Shown piece after piece: positions 42,781 to 51,152 of a stretch of 57,625 bases of DNA; within the stretch, counting starts at the first letter, position 1, and every line of letters begins with the position of its first letter. The DNA is taken from assembly GCF_001571065.1 (NCBI RefSeq), contig NZ_BCSW01000019.1:1-57625 (forward strand), in the 5' to 3' direction. The notes beneath the pieces are model-generated. The model made no database searches. It was not told the origin of the DNA and saw nothing but the letters and a program-made list of their open reading frames with translations. This DNA comes from Dietzia cinnamea NBRC 102147. GTDB lineage: Bacteria > Actinomycetota > Actinomycetes > Mycobacteriales > Mycobacteriaceae. The translations under genes were made by a program, and so were the position numbers.

Positions 42781-43844
42781 TACCGGGCCGACGCCGCCAG
42801 GACCCGGGCCGCCTCGCGAACCGCCGCGGTATTGGCCTTGCCGTGCCGGGACCCGGCGAGCTTGGCTGCGATGTGTTCGCGGACGGTGACGGGCTCGTAG
42901 GCGTCGCCGTCGGTGCCCACGAACTCGGGCAGGGTGGCCACCACGGCGTCGACGTTGCCGTCGTGAAAGAACGCGGCAGAGCGGCGGCGGACGATGCGGC
43001 CGTCGACGATCGGTGGCGCCACGCGGTGCAGGGTCGACATCCACCGGTCGTTGGTCAGCCGCGCGGTGAGGTCGCCGAGGTTGACCAGCAGGCCGTCCTC
43101 CACGGGCTGGACGTCGTGCCAGCCTCCGTCGGTGCCGAGGACCTGGAGACCGGCAACCCGGTCGGCCCACAGGACCGTGACCAGACCGAAGTCGGTGTGC
43201 TCGCCCATTCCCTTGAGTTCGCCGTCGAGCGAGACGGGCCCCTCGTCGAGGGCGTAGTTGACCATGCGGAGAACGTCGATCGAGTGGTCGGTGAGCTGCT
43301 CAAAGTACCCCGCGGGCTGGCCGAGGGCGTCGGCGAAGACGCGGGTGAGCGTGCGCGCGACACGGGAGGCCTCGGCGAAGTAGGCATCGACCCGCTCGCG
43401 GAAACCGGGCCGCCGGCCACCGGGGAGATCGGGCCACACGTTGATCCCGTAGTCGTCCTCCGACAGGTCCAGACCGATGAACGAGCGTGCCTCGACCCCC
43501 ACGTTGAACGCCTCGAAGAAGTCGTTCATCCGCCCCGCGGACTCCACCCCGAGGCTCAAACTGAGCGACTCGCTCCTGGGCGGGCTGTACCCGCGGTTCG
43601 CATCGGCCACGCGGTAGGCCTTCTTGGCCTCGAGGGGCAGTGCGAAGAAGTCGTCGATCGCGCCGGCCAGACCGTCGATGACCGCGGGTGCCACGCCGTG
43701 TCCGACGATCTGCATGAACCCGACGGTCGAGCAGGCCTCGTCGATCTCGCGGGCGACCCGCGCGCGGTCGTCGGAGGACCCGCCGACGACGTAGGGAGAC
43801 AGGTCCACCGTGGGGACGTGGAAACCGGGGTGATCAGTGGTCAT
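42780..43844 (-). CDS. Isopenicillin-N-synthase-family Fe(II) oxygenase (2OG-type)
   Basis: 354 residues. DIOX-N domain (VPTVDLSPYV, FMQIVGHGV) and double-stranded beta-helix with iron ligands H-T-D (GEHTDFGLVT near 217) and the distal His in STLHRVAPP. The 2OG-binding Arg is in the RRRSAAFFHDGN segment. Relatives hydroxylate or dealkylate nucleobases in fungi (thymine, xanthine) and make ethylene or antibiotics in bacteria. AGGAG precedes the ATG. Promoter at 43942-43973 has a GlnR-like box. Confidence 0.85.
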   Translation of the reverse strand: MTTDHPGFHVPTVDLSPYVVGGSSDDRARVAREIDEACSTVGFMQIVGHGVAPAVIDGLAGAIDDFFALPLEAKKAYRVADANRGYSPPRSESLSLSLGVESAGRMNDFFEAFNVGVEARSFIGLDLSEDDYGINVWPDLPGGRRPGFRERVDAYFAEASRVARTLTRVFADALGQPAGYFEQLTDHSIDVLRMVNYALDEGPVSLDGELKGMGEHTDFGLVTVLWADRVAGLQVLGTDGGWHDVQPVEDGLLVNLGDLTARLTNDRWMSTLHRVAPPIVDGRIVRRRSAAFFHDGNVDAVVATLPEFVGTDGDAYEPVTVREHIAAKLAGSRHGKANTAAVREAARVLAASAR

Positions 43845-43941
43845 GAGCTTCTCCTGTGGCGGAGTGGCCGGCCGAGGTGACGGGGGCCGGTGTGCCGGGC
43901 CGCGGCGCCCACCACGCGGGGTGGGGGCCGGTGCACGACCA

Positions 43942-43973
43942 TGTCTACCGAGGGCGGGTTCCGTCGCCGTAAC
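43942..43973 (-). promoter_or_regulatory. GlnR-like box and -10 of the Fe(II) oxygenase operon
   Basis: Minus strand: GTTAC-ggcgac-GGAAC (43958-43973), ten bases, TAGACA (43942-43947). A good TANNNA hexamer. Predicted leader about 90 nt. Confidence 0.6.
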
Positions 43974-43998
43974 CCGCGTGTGACCACCGCATTAACGG

Positions 43999-45054
43999 TC
44001 AGCTCCGCGGGAGCCGGGCGGCCATCGCCTCGAGCGCGTCCGCCGTGAGCCGCCCGTGCACCCGGAGTCGCGCGATGCCGCCGTCGGGGAAGACGTCGAT
44101 GCGGACGAACCGGACGGGGTCGGGGTCTGTGCCGGGAGTGTCGGGGCCGGCGGGGGCCCCGACGAGGAACCGGTGGCGGCAATCGGGCTGCAGCGGGGTG
44201 CGGGGCACCAACTCGACCCAGGTCTCGGGGCGGTCGAGGTCCTCGGCCCTGCGGATGCCGTGCAGGGACGCCGATCCGGGGGCGTTGCCGACGTAATAGG
44301 AGGTGTCGATCTCCACGTGATCGACCGTGCCCGGGCCGGCCAGGGCAATGGTGACGTGGTCGTTGCCGTCGTCGCGGCGGCGGGCGTTCTCCCAGCCCTC
44401 GCCCATGTGGCGGGAGCGGCCGGGGGCGATGATGTTGGCCGGTGACGAGTAGAACAGGTCGGAGCAGTCGACGATCCGCCCGCCGTTCTCCGCCGCCGCC
44501 AGGTCGACTGTGCCCGCCAGGAACCGGGGGTCCGGCGCGGGTTCGCCGTGCACCCGCAGCCTGGCGATGCCCCCGTCGGGGATCATCCGCAGCCGCACGT
44601 GGGTCACGGGCGTCTCGTCGGCCACCGCGTAGGCGTTGCGGGTGTCGCCCTGCGCGGGGGACGGCGGGACCAGCGGCCGCCACGATGCCGCGGCGAGCTG
44701 CTCGGCGTCCGGGTAGCCCTCGACCCACGCACCGTCGAGGGCGACCTGCGGCGGGTAGTTGCCGCGGAAGAAGGCGGTGTCCACCACGACGCCGCGGACC
44801 ACGCCCGGCACCCCGAGCCGGATGATCGCCGCGTCCTCGCCCGGTGTTCGACGGCGACGGCTCTCCCAACCGTCGTAGACCTTGCCCTTGTGCCCGAACA
44901 GGGTCGGGTCGAAGACCGGCTCGCCGGGCAGGAGCAGATTCTCCTTCTCGGCGAAGAACTCGTCGTCGGCGTGGACGACCGCGCCCGCGAGGGTGCGGGA
45001 GGCCAGATCCGGCAGTGTGAGGAAGTCAGGCGTGGTGGACGGGGTCGCGGTCAT
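43999..45054 (-). CDS. alc: Allantoicase
   Basis: 351 residues, two tandem galactose-binding-like modules, visible as the repeated segments VVDTAFFRGNYPP / EIDTSYYVGNAPG and IPDGGIARLRVHGE / FPDGGIARLRVHGR. Starts with LPDLASRTLAGAVVHADDEFFAEKENLL, typical of the family. Converts allantoate to ureidoglycolate and urea. Last gene of the allantoin operon. Overlaps allantoinase (ATGA). The urea made here links the operon to urease. Confidence 0.94.
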   Translation of the reverse strand: MTATPSTTPDFLTLPDLASRTLAGAVVHADDEFFAEKENLLLPGEPVFDPTLFGHKGKVYDGWESRRRRTPGEDAAIIRLGVPGVVRGVVVDTAFFRGNYPPQVALDGAWVEGYPDAEQLAAASWRPLVPPSPAQGDTRNAYAVADETPVTHVRLRMIPDGGIARLRVHGEPAPDPRFLAGTVDLAAAENGGRIVDCSDLFYSSPANIIAPGRSRHMGEGWENARRRDDGNDHVTIALAGPGTVDHVEIDTSYYVGNAPGSASLHGIRRAEDLDRPETWVELVPRTPLQPDCRHRFLVGAPAGPDTPGTDPDPVRFVRIDVFPDGGIARLRVHGRLTADALEAMAARLPRS

Positions 45055-46436
45055 GCGGGGGTCTCCATTCTGGACGAGGCCAGGGAAGGGATGGGGCGGA
45101 GCACCGGGTGGCCCGCAGCCGGGCGGTCCAGGTCCACGCGGTGGCCGGCGAGGTAGACCTCGCGCACCACACCGGCGAGGGCGCGTTCGGCGTAGGCGGT
45201 GACGGGGTTCTTGTGCTCCAGCCGCTCGGGCAGGACCACGAAGGCATCGTCGGGGGCCAGGACCACCAGGTCCGCGCGGGCGCCGGGACGGATAGCCCCC
45301 CGGTCGGGAAGGCCGACGAACGCGGCGGGCCCGGAGGCCATCCACCGCACCACGTCGGGCAGCCCCATCCCCCGGCGCCGGGCCTCGGACCACATGACCG
45401 GCAGGCCCAGTTGGACGGAGGCGATCCCACCCCAGGCCTCGCCGAAGTCGCCGGTGTCGAATCGCTTGAGCTCGGGCACGCACGGTGAGTGGTCGGAGAC
45501 CACCAGATCGATGGTCCCGTCGCGCAGCCCCTCCCACAGTCCCTCGCGGTTGCCGGCCTCCCGGATCGGCGGGCAACACTTGTAGTGGGTGGCACCGGGT
45601 TGGATCTCCTCGGCGAAGAGCGACAGGTAGTGCGGGCACGTCTCCACGGTGATCGGCAACCCCTCGGCCTTGGCGGCGCGGATCAGCGGCAGTGCGTCGG
45701 CGGCGGACAGGTGCAGGATGTGCGCGCGGCACCCGGTGCGCCGGACGCCGTCGATCACCTGCGCCACCGCGCGGACCTCCGCCGTCACGGGCCGCGAGTC
45801 GAGAAACCCGGTGTATGCCGGCCCGGACGGCGCGGGCTGCGCGTCGATGGTCCCGGCGTCCTCGGCGTGGACGATCAACAGGCCGTCGAACGACGCGATC
45901 TCCGCCATGGCCGCGAGCATCTGCGCCGGGTCCAGCGGCGGGAACTCGTCGATCCCGGAGTGCAGCAGGAAGCACTTGAACCCGAACACGCCGCCGTCCC
46001 ACAGTTCGCGCAGTCGGCCGCGGTTCTCCGGCACCGCGCCGCCCCAGAAGCCGGTGTCGACGTGCAGTTTGCCCACCGTGCTGGCGAGTTTGGCGTCGAG
46101 CGCGGCGGGGCTGGTGGTGACGGGACTGGAGTTGAGGGGCATGTCGAGCAGGGTCGTCACGCCGCCGCGGGCCGCGGCGCGGGTGGCGCTGGCGAAGCCC
46201 TCCCAGTCGGTGCGGCCGGGTTCGTTGACGTGCACGTGCGTGTCGACGAGGCCGGGCAGCAGGACCACGTCGCGTGCCAGGGTCACCGTGGGGGCGCCGG
46301 TGGGTGCCCGGTCGAGTGCGCCCGGGGCCACGTCGACGGTGGTGATGGTGCCGTCGGCGACGACGACGAGGGCCTCCCGCTCGGCACCGTCGACGATCGC
46401 CCTCTGGGCCCGGATCACCAGGTCGGGGTGGGTCAT
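45051..46436 (-). CDS. allB: Allantoinase
   Basis: 461 residues, amidohydrolase superfamily. DTHVHVNEPGRTDWEGF near 65, carboxylated Lys in FGFKCFLLHSG, HAED, AHILHLSAADAL, ETCPHYLSLFAEEI and SDHSPC with the catalytic Asp. Hydrolyses allantoin to allantoate. ATG at 46436 overlaps the preceding stop (ATGA). All active-site motifs are intact. Confidence 0.94.
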   Translation of the reverse strand: MTHPDLVIRAQRAIVDGAEREALVVVADGTITTVDVAPGALDRAPTGAPTVTLARDVVLLPGLVDTHVHVNEPGRTDWEGFASATRAAARGGVTTLLDMPLNSSPVTTSPAALDAKLASTVGKLHVDTGFWGGAVPENRGRLRELWDGGVFGFKCFLLHSGIDEFPPLDPAQMLAAMAEIASFDGLLIVHAEDAGTIDAQPAPSGPAYTGFLDSRPVTAEVRAVAQVIDGVRRTGCRAHILHLSAADALPLIRAAKAEGLPITVETCPHYLSLFAEEIQPGATHYKCCPPIREAGNREGLWEGLRDGTIDLVVSDHSPCVPELKRFDTGDFGEAWGGIASVQLGLPVMWSEARRRGMGLPDVVRWMASGPAAFVGLPDRGAIRPGARADLVVLAPDDAFVVLPERLEHKNPVTAYAERALAGVVREVYLAGHRVDLDRPAAGHPVLRPIPSLASSRMETPA

Positions 46437-47800
46437 CTGCTCTCCTCGTGGTCGGTTCCCGGGTGTGTCAGCGCGGCCAGGTCGGCGCGATCGACGCCGG
46501 CGCGGGAGGTGATCTCCTCCGCGGTGACGGCCCCGCAGTCCAGTGCGCGGACGCAGAAGTCGGCCAGGGCGCGGGCGGTGGCGGGTTCGTCGAGGTATCC
46601 GGCGTCCGGGCCCGTGCCGAGGTAGGCGGCGATTCTCGCGCACGCGGCCGGCACCGAACGCCGGTAGAAGGCGTAGGTGGCCACGTACCGGGACACCAGC
46701 TGCGCGGGATGCAGGTCCCAGCCCTGGTAGAAGCCGCGGCGCAGTGACCGGTCGATCAGCCGCGCGTGCAGACGCCACCCCGCGCGCACCGCCTCCGCGT
46801 CGCCGACGGGCAGCCGGTTGGTGGAGCCGTCGGACAGCGCCACCCCGGTGCCGGCGGCCGCGACCTGCATGACGGCTTTGGCGTGGTCGGCGGCCGGGTG
46901 GTCCATGGCCTGGTACTCGGCGGCGATCCCGCAGGCGGCCGAGTAGTCGTAGGTGCCGTAGTGCACACCGATGCAGCGCCCGTCGGCGGCGTGGATCAGC
47001 CGGGCGACCAGTGCCGAACCGTCGGGGCCGCAGATCGACTGCGGGGTCTCGATCTGGATCTCGAACCGCAGGGCGCGCTCGGCCAGGCCGTACTCGGTCT
47101 CGAGTTCGCGGCACAGCGCGACCATCACGTGCACCTGCTCGACGGCGGTGACCTTGGGCAGGGTGGGCCGGAACCCGGCCAGCAGGGAGTCGCGGTCCGG
47201 CGCGGCGGCGAGACCCTCGACCACCCGGACGAAGGTCCGGATTCCCCGGCGCCGGGTGGTCGGGTCGAAGGAGCCGAAGCGCAGTCCCCAGAACGGCGGC
47301 AGGGCGTCGCCGGGCCGGGTCACCACCTCGGCGAGCACCCGGTCCACGTGCGCGTCCTCGTCGTGGTCGCGCAGCGCGGCGGGTACGCCGCGCTGTGTGA
47401 AGCCGTCCTCGAAGTCGATACGCAGGTCCTCGATCGGCTCCCGCTCGAGCTTGGCCCGGACCAGCGCGTGAATCGCGGGGGCGTCCGCCGGGGCCACCAG
47501 GTCGCCGCCGCCTGCATCACCGCCGCCTGCATCACCGCTGACCAGGGCTGCCCTGAACACCCTCTGCAGGGCAGCGGGGTCCGGCAGGTGTTCGTCGAAC
47601 GCGGCGAGGGCGACCGCGCCCACTTCTCTGACAATGCCGGCGTGCACCCGGTCCGCGGGCAGGTACAGGGTGTGGACGGGCTGCCGGGCGGTCGGCAGGC
47701 CGGGAAAGCGGTCGGCCAACTCGGCGTCGGCGGCGGCGAGGCGAGCGTCGGCGGCATCGCAGAGGCGAGCCTGCAGCACGACACGGTCGGGCGCGGTCAT
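46433..47800 (-). CDS. DUF6986-like protein, aldolase/citrate-lyase superfamily (probable)
   Basis: 455 residues. Motifs LRIDFEDGFTQRG, LPKVTAVEQVHV, EIQIETPQSI and GVHYGTYDYSAACGI suggest a TIM-barrel HpcH/CitE/malate-synthase-like lyase with Glu/Asp metal ligands. A region after RVFRAALV contains DAGGGDAGGGD from a 15-bp repeat next to a degenerate copy of the hairpin family. It occupies the place where a ureidoglycolate- or glyoxylate-handling enzyme is expected. Activity not established. Couples by ATGA on both sides. Confidence 0.65.
   Translation of the reverse strand: MTAPDRVVLQARLCDAADARLAAADAELADRFPGLPTARQPVHTLYLPADRVHAGIVREVGAVALAAFDEHLPDPAALQRVFRAALVSGDAGGGDAGGGDLVAPADAPAIHALVRAKLEREPIEDLRIDFEDGFTQRGVPAALRDHDEDAHVDRVLAEVVTRPGDALPPFWGLRFGSFDPTTRRRGIRTFVRVVEGLAAAPDRDSLLAGFRPTLPKVTAVEQVHVMVALCRELETEYGLAERALRFEIQIETPQSICGPDGSALVARLIHAADGRCIGVHYGTYDYSAACGIAAEYQAMDHPAADHAKAVMQVAAAGTGVALSDGSTNRLPVGDAEAVRAGWRLHARLIDRSLRRGFYQGWDLHPAQLVSRYVATYAFYRRSVPAACARIAAYLGTGPDAGYLDEPATARALADFCVRALDCGAVTAEEITSRAGVDRADLAALTHPGTDHEESR
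47507..47536. repeat. 15-bp tandem repeat inside the lyase gene
   Basis: Two exact copies of GCCGCCTGCATCACC encode a Gly/Asp linker. One base further starts the hairpin-like element at 47538. Confidence 0.8.
47538..47584. repeat. Degenerate 47-nt hairpin repeat inside a coding sequence
   Basis: CTGACCAGGGCTGCCCTG (15 of 18 positions as in the family), 11-nt loop, then CAGGGCAG and a decayed right arm. Same 18-11-18 frame as the intergenic copies. The reading frame stays open through it. Confidence 0.55.
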
Positions 47801-48597
47801 GCGCCTGCACCGCCGATGGTGGCCGGGGCTCCCGATGGGAAGGTGACGGGCTTGGGCAGGGGCCGTGCGTAGGTGCGCACGCGGGAGGTGGTCAGACCCA
47901 GGCGAACCAGGGACTCGGCGTGCGTAACCGCGGCGGCGACGCCGTCGACGACCGGAACGGACAGCTCGGCGGCGATGCGCTCGGACAGGCCCGCCATACC
48001 TCCGCAGCCCAGGCAGATCACCTCGGCTCGGTCGACCTCGACCAACAGTCGGGCCTGCTCGACGATCTGGTCCAGGCTCGACCCGGGATCCGACTCGAGT
48101 TCCAGGACGGGCACGTCGGCGGCGCGGATGCCCGCGCAGCGGGCGGTGAGGCCGGCGGTGAGAAGCCGGTCGCGGATCAGGGGCACGGTGCGGTCGAGGG
48201 TGGTGACCACTCCGTAGCTGTGGCCGAGCAGCATGGCGGTCATGGCCGAGGCCTCGGTGATGTCGACCACCGGGACCCGGCAGACCTCCTGCAGGGCCTC
48301 GCGGCCGTGGTCACCGAAGCCAGCCAGGATCACCGCGTCGTAGGGATCGGTGTGGCGGGCCACGCGCTGGCACACGGCGACCGCGGCCAGGTGACTCTCG
48401 TAGTTGCCCTCGACCGAGGCGGGGCCGAAGTCCGGGGTGAGAGGCACGATTTCGGTCCCCGGTGAGGCCGCGGCACGGGCGGCCTGGGCGATCTCAGCCG
48501 TCATTGCCTCGGATGTGTTGACGTTGACCACGAGCAGTCTCACCGCGATCTCCTCCGGGGTGGTGGGCGCGGGGGCTCGAGCCGACATGGCGGTCAT
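47797..48597 (-). CDS. Asp/Glu/hydantoin racemase family protein (allantoin racemase-like)
   Basis: 266 residues. LLVVNVNTSEAMTAEI near 21-36 and VICLGCGGM near 193-201 are typical. Related allantoin and hydantoin racemases have two catalytic Cys. Here the first position is Gly93 (AGFGDHG instead of CFGDPG), and only Cys198 remains. It may racemise allantoin with a changed mechanism or act as a one-Cys enzyme. The first 18 residues look like a weak extension. ATG overlaps the regulator stop. Confidence 0.75.
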   Translation of the reverse strand: MTAMSARAPAPTTPEEIAVRLLVVNVNTSEAMTAEIAQAARAAASPGTEIVPLTPDFGPASVEGNYESHLAAVAVCQRVARHTDPYDAVILAGFGDHGREALQEVCRVPVVDITEASAMTAMLLGHSYGVVTTLDRTVPLIRDRLLTAGLTARCAGIRAADVPVLELESDPGSSLDQIVEQARLLVEVDRAEVICLGCGGMAGLSERIAAELSVPVVDGVAAAVTHAESLVRLGLTTSRVRTYARPLPKPVTFPSGAPATIGGAGA

Positions 48598-49382
48598 CGG
48601 CCCGCGAAGTGTGGGTGGGCGGGCAGCGCAGCCATCGCTCGCCGGCGCTCGCGCTCGATGTGCACCACCGCGCAGGACCCGGCGAGCTCGGTGTTGCCAG
48701 TGGCGATTGCCTCCACCAGCAGAACGTGTTCCTCGTGGCGGCTCGTGCGGTCGCGATGCTGGCTGACGCTGTTGAGCCGGTCGGTGCGGTCCGCGAGTGG
48801 CGCAATAACCTGCTCGAGCAGCGGGTTCCCGGCCAGCGCCACGATCTGGGCGTGCAGCTGACCATTACAGCACATGAAGTGCTCGTGGGCGTCCGCCGCC
48901 GCCCGGGCGTCGGGGCCGGTGACCCTGGAGTCAGTGGCATGTGGGTCAGTGGCACGAAGTGCGTCGCGCGCCTCGGCCAGCAAGTCAAGCAGTGGCGCAG
49001 GATCGGCGCCCTCGGCCACGCGGGCGGCGGCGAGCCTGGCCACGGTCGCCTCGATGGGGGCGCGCAGTTCGAAGAGCTCGTCGAGGTCGTCGAACGACAC
49101 GTGCGTCACCACGGCGGGACGACGCGGCTCGATGCGGACGAACCCGCCGGCCTCGAGCCGGGGCAGTGCCTCGCGGATCGGGACCCGGGAGACCTGCAGG
49201 CGCTCGGCCAACTCCCGCTCGCGCAGCGGGGCGCCCGCCTGGAACCGCGCCTCGATGATGTCGGTCCTCAGTCTGCGATACACGCGGTCGACGAGATTGA
49301 CCTCGGACGACGCCTCATCCGGCACCGCGGTCGTGTTCACCGGATTAACACGCTGGTTACCGGCCGCTGACGTTTCGGTCAT
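48594..49382 (-). CDS. GntR-family regulator (FCD domain) of allantoin operon
   Basis: 262 residues. Winged helix near 30-95 (YRRLRTDIIEARFQAGAPLRERELAERLQVSRVPIREAL), then an FCD ligand domain with conserved Glu/Asp/His. First gene of the allantoin operon and divergent from the NCS1 permease. Two GGTATACC palindromes in the divergent region match the core seen for GntR/FadR regulators, one sitting on its own -10, so autorepression is likely. Ligand perhaps allantoin or an intermediate. Confidence 0.88.
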   Translation of the reverse strand: MTETSAAGNQRVNPVNTTAVPDEASSEVNLVDRVYRRLRTDIIEARFQAGAPLRERELAERLQVSRVPIREALPRLEAGGFVRIEPRRPAVVTHVSFDDLDELFELRAPIEATVARLAAARVAEGADPAPLLDLLAEARDALRATDPHATDSRVTGPDARAAADAHEHFMCCNGQLHAQIVALAGNPLLEQVIAPLADRTDRLNSVSQHRDRTSRHEEHVLLVEAIATGNTELAGSCAVVHIERERRRAMAALPAHPHFAGR

Positions 49383-49411
49383 CGCGCACCCTCACTCTCG
49401 GTCATGGCACA

Positions 49412-49443
49412 GGTATACCAGCCCACTGTTTCAGAAATGTGAC
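49412..49443 (-). promoter_or_regulatory. GlnR-like box and GntR operator at the allantoin operon
   Basis: Minus strand: GTCAC-atttct-GAAAC (49428-49443), ten bases, TATACC (49412-49417). The -10 is part of the palindrome GGTATACC (49412-49419), so binding of the GntR protein would block the polymerase that GlnR recruits. Confidence 0.68.
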
Positions 49444-49484
49444 GCCACAATAAGGCCAGCTCGAGTGGGCGAAATCGACCCACC

Positions 49485-49492
49485 GGTATACC
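49485..49492 (+). promoter_or_regulatory. Second GGTATACC operator before the NCS1 permease
   Basis: Palindrome GGTATACC, followed as in the first site by a GCC-rich stretch. It is 54 bases upstream of the permease ATG and could overlap that gene's -10 (TATACC). Confidence 0.55.
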
Positions 49493-49545
49493 GCCAGCAC
49501 ATCGAGGGCACCCGCCCAGACCGAGCCAGAACCCCGGAGGAATCC

Positions 49546-51087
49546 ATGACGATCGCCCCTGATAGCCCACCGGTCGCGGGCGGATCTGCACCACCCGCGC
49601 CATTCGGCACCTACGACCCGCTTCTGGTCAACGAGGAATTGGCGCCGCTCAAACAGCAGCGCTGGAAGGCGTACAATATCTTCGCGTTCTGGATGTCGGA
49701 CGTGCACTCGGTGGGCGGCTATGTCACGGCCACGTCACTGTTCGCCATGGGCCTGGCCTCGTGGCAGGTGTTCCTGGCGATCATCGTCGCGATCCTCATC
49801 GTGAACCTGGCCGTCAACCTGGTGGCCAAGCCCAGTCAGGTCACCAGTGTTCCGTTCCCGGTGATCTGTCGGGCCGCGTTCGGCATCAAGGGGGCCAACA
49901 TCCCCGCCCTCATCCGCGGGATCATCGCGGTGGCCTGGTACGGCATCCAGACGTTCCTCGCCTCTCAGGTGCTGGTCATGCTAATCCTCAAGCTGTGGCC
50001 GTCGATGGCCCCCTACGCCGACGAGGCCCAGTACTCCTTCCTGGGCCTGCACCCTGTGGGTTACCTGGCGTTCTTCATCATGTGGGGTCTGCAGATCCTG
50101 GTGTTCTGGCGCGGCATGGGGGCCATCCGCAAGTTCATCGACGTGGCCGGACCCGCGGTGTACGTGGTGATGTTCGCGCTGGCCGGGTATTTAGTGTTCC
50201 GGGCCGGCGGTTTCGGGGCGCTGGACTTCTCGCTGGGCAGCGAGCCGCTCACCGGCCGCCAGGCGGTGTTCGCCTTCTTCGCCGCGATCGCGATCATGGT
50301 GTCCTACTTCTCCGGCCCCAGCCTGAATTTCGGTGACATCTCGCGGTACGGCGAGTCCTACCGGGCCGTCAAGGTGGGCAATTTCCTGGGTCTGCCGGTC
50401 AACATTCTGTTCTTCTCGGCCCTGGTGGTGGTGACCGCCGCGGCGACCCTGCCGGTCTACGGTCAGATCATCACCGACCCGGTCGAGACGATCGAGGCCA
50501 TCGACAGCACCACCGCGGTGGTCGTGGGCGCGCTGACCGTGATCATCGCGACCATCGGCATCAACATCGTGGCCAACTTCATCGCGCCTGCCTTCGACTT
50601 CTCGCAGGTTGCGCCCACCAAGATCAGCTGGCGCACCGGCGGCATGATCGCCGCCGTAGGCTCCCTGCTGCTGACGCCGTGGAACCTCTATGACTCGGCC
50701 GACGTCATCAAGTACACGCTCGGCATCCTGGCCTGCTTCATCGGTCCGTTGTTCGGCGTCCTCATCACCTTCTACTACTACGCCGCCAAGCAGCGGGTGA
50801 AGGTCGACGACCTCTACTCCTCCGCGCCCACCGGGAAGTATTGGTACACCCGGGGTTTCAACACCAACGCTGTGGCCGCCACCGTGATCGGCGCGGCCGT
50901 GGGCATGTGCTTCGTGCTGATACCGGCGCTGGGCGGTCTCGGCGACTTCTCGTGGTTCGTCTCCTGCGGCGTGGGCGCCCTGGCGTTCTACCTGCTCGAG
51001 CGCACCCGGCCGCAGACGGCGCCGCTGCCGACCGACGCCGAACTGGAACCCTCGGTCCGGGTCGATGGAGGTGTCGCCCAGGGGTGA
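49546..51087 (+). CDS. NCS1 family allantoin/nucleobase permease
   Basis: 513 residues with about 12 hydrophobic segments. NCS1 features: YNIFAFWMSDVHSVGGYVTA near 43-62 (substrate site), WYGIQTFLAS, SGPSLNFGDISRYG and NFIAPAFDFSQVAP. Preceded by GGAGG six bases before the ATG. Similar in type to PucI allantoin permease. Opposite to the allantoin operon with shared operators, so allantoin uptake is the best guess. Hydantoin or uracil remain possible. Confidence 0.87.
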   Translation: MTIAPDSPPVAGGSAPPAPFGTYDPLLVNEELAPLKQQRWKAYNIFAFWMSDVHSVGGYVTATSLFAMGLASWQVFLAIIVAILIVNLAVNLVAKPSQVTSVPFPVICRAAFGIKGANIPALIRGIIAVAWYGIQTFLASQVLVMLILKLWPSMAPYADEAQYSFLGLHPVGYLAFFIMWGLQILVFWRGMGAIRKFIDVAGPAVYVVMFALAGYLVFRAGGFGALDFSLGSEPLTGRQAVFAFFAAIAIMVSYFSGPSLNFGDISRYGESYRAVKVGNFLGLPVNILFFSALVVVTAAATLPVYGQIITDPVETIEAIDSTTAVVVGALTVIIATIGINIVANFIAPAFDFSQVAPTKISWRTGGMIAAVGSLLLTPWNLYDSADVIKYTLGILACFIGPLFGVLITFYYYAAKQRVKVDDLYSSAPTGKYWYTRGFNTNAVAATVIGAAVGMCFVLIPALGGLGDFSWFVSCGVGALAFYLLERTRPQTAPLPTDAELEPSVRVDGGVAQG

Positions 51088-51111
51088 CATCAGCCAGCAG
51101 TACCTCACGCC

Positions 51112-51149
51112 GGCGCCCCCGCGGAATCCACACCTCTCGCGGGGGCGCC
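51112..51149. terminator. Bidirectional hairpin between permease and XdhC-like gene
   Basis: Perfect 12-bp stem GGCGCCCCCGCG / CGCGGGGGCGCC with a 14-nt loop, between convergent stops 25 bases and 4 bases away. No U-tract, as usual in high-GC actinobacteria. Confidence 0.75.
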
Positions 51150-51152
51150 GTC

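Noticed and set aside
49356-49371. GTTAC-cggccg-CTGAC as another GlnR-like box
   Set aside because: It lies inside the GntR coding region, the second half-site lacks the leading G, and no -10 follows at ten bases.
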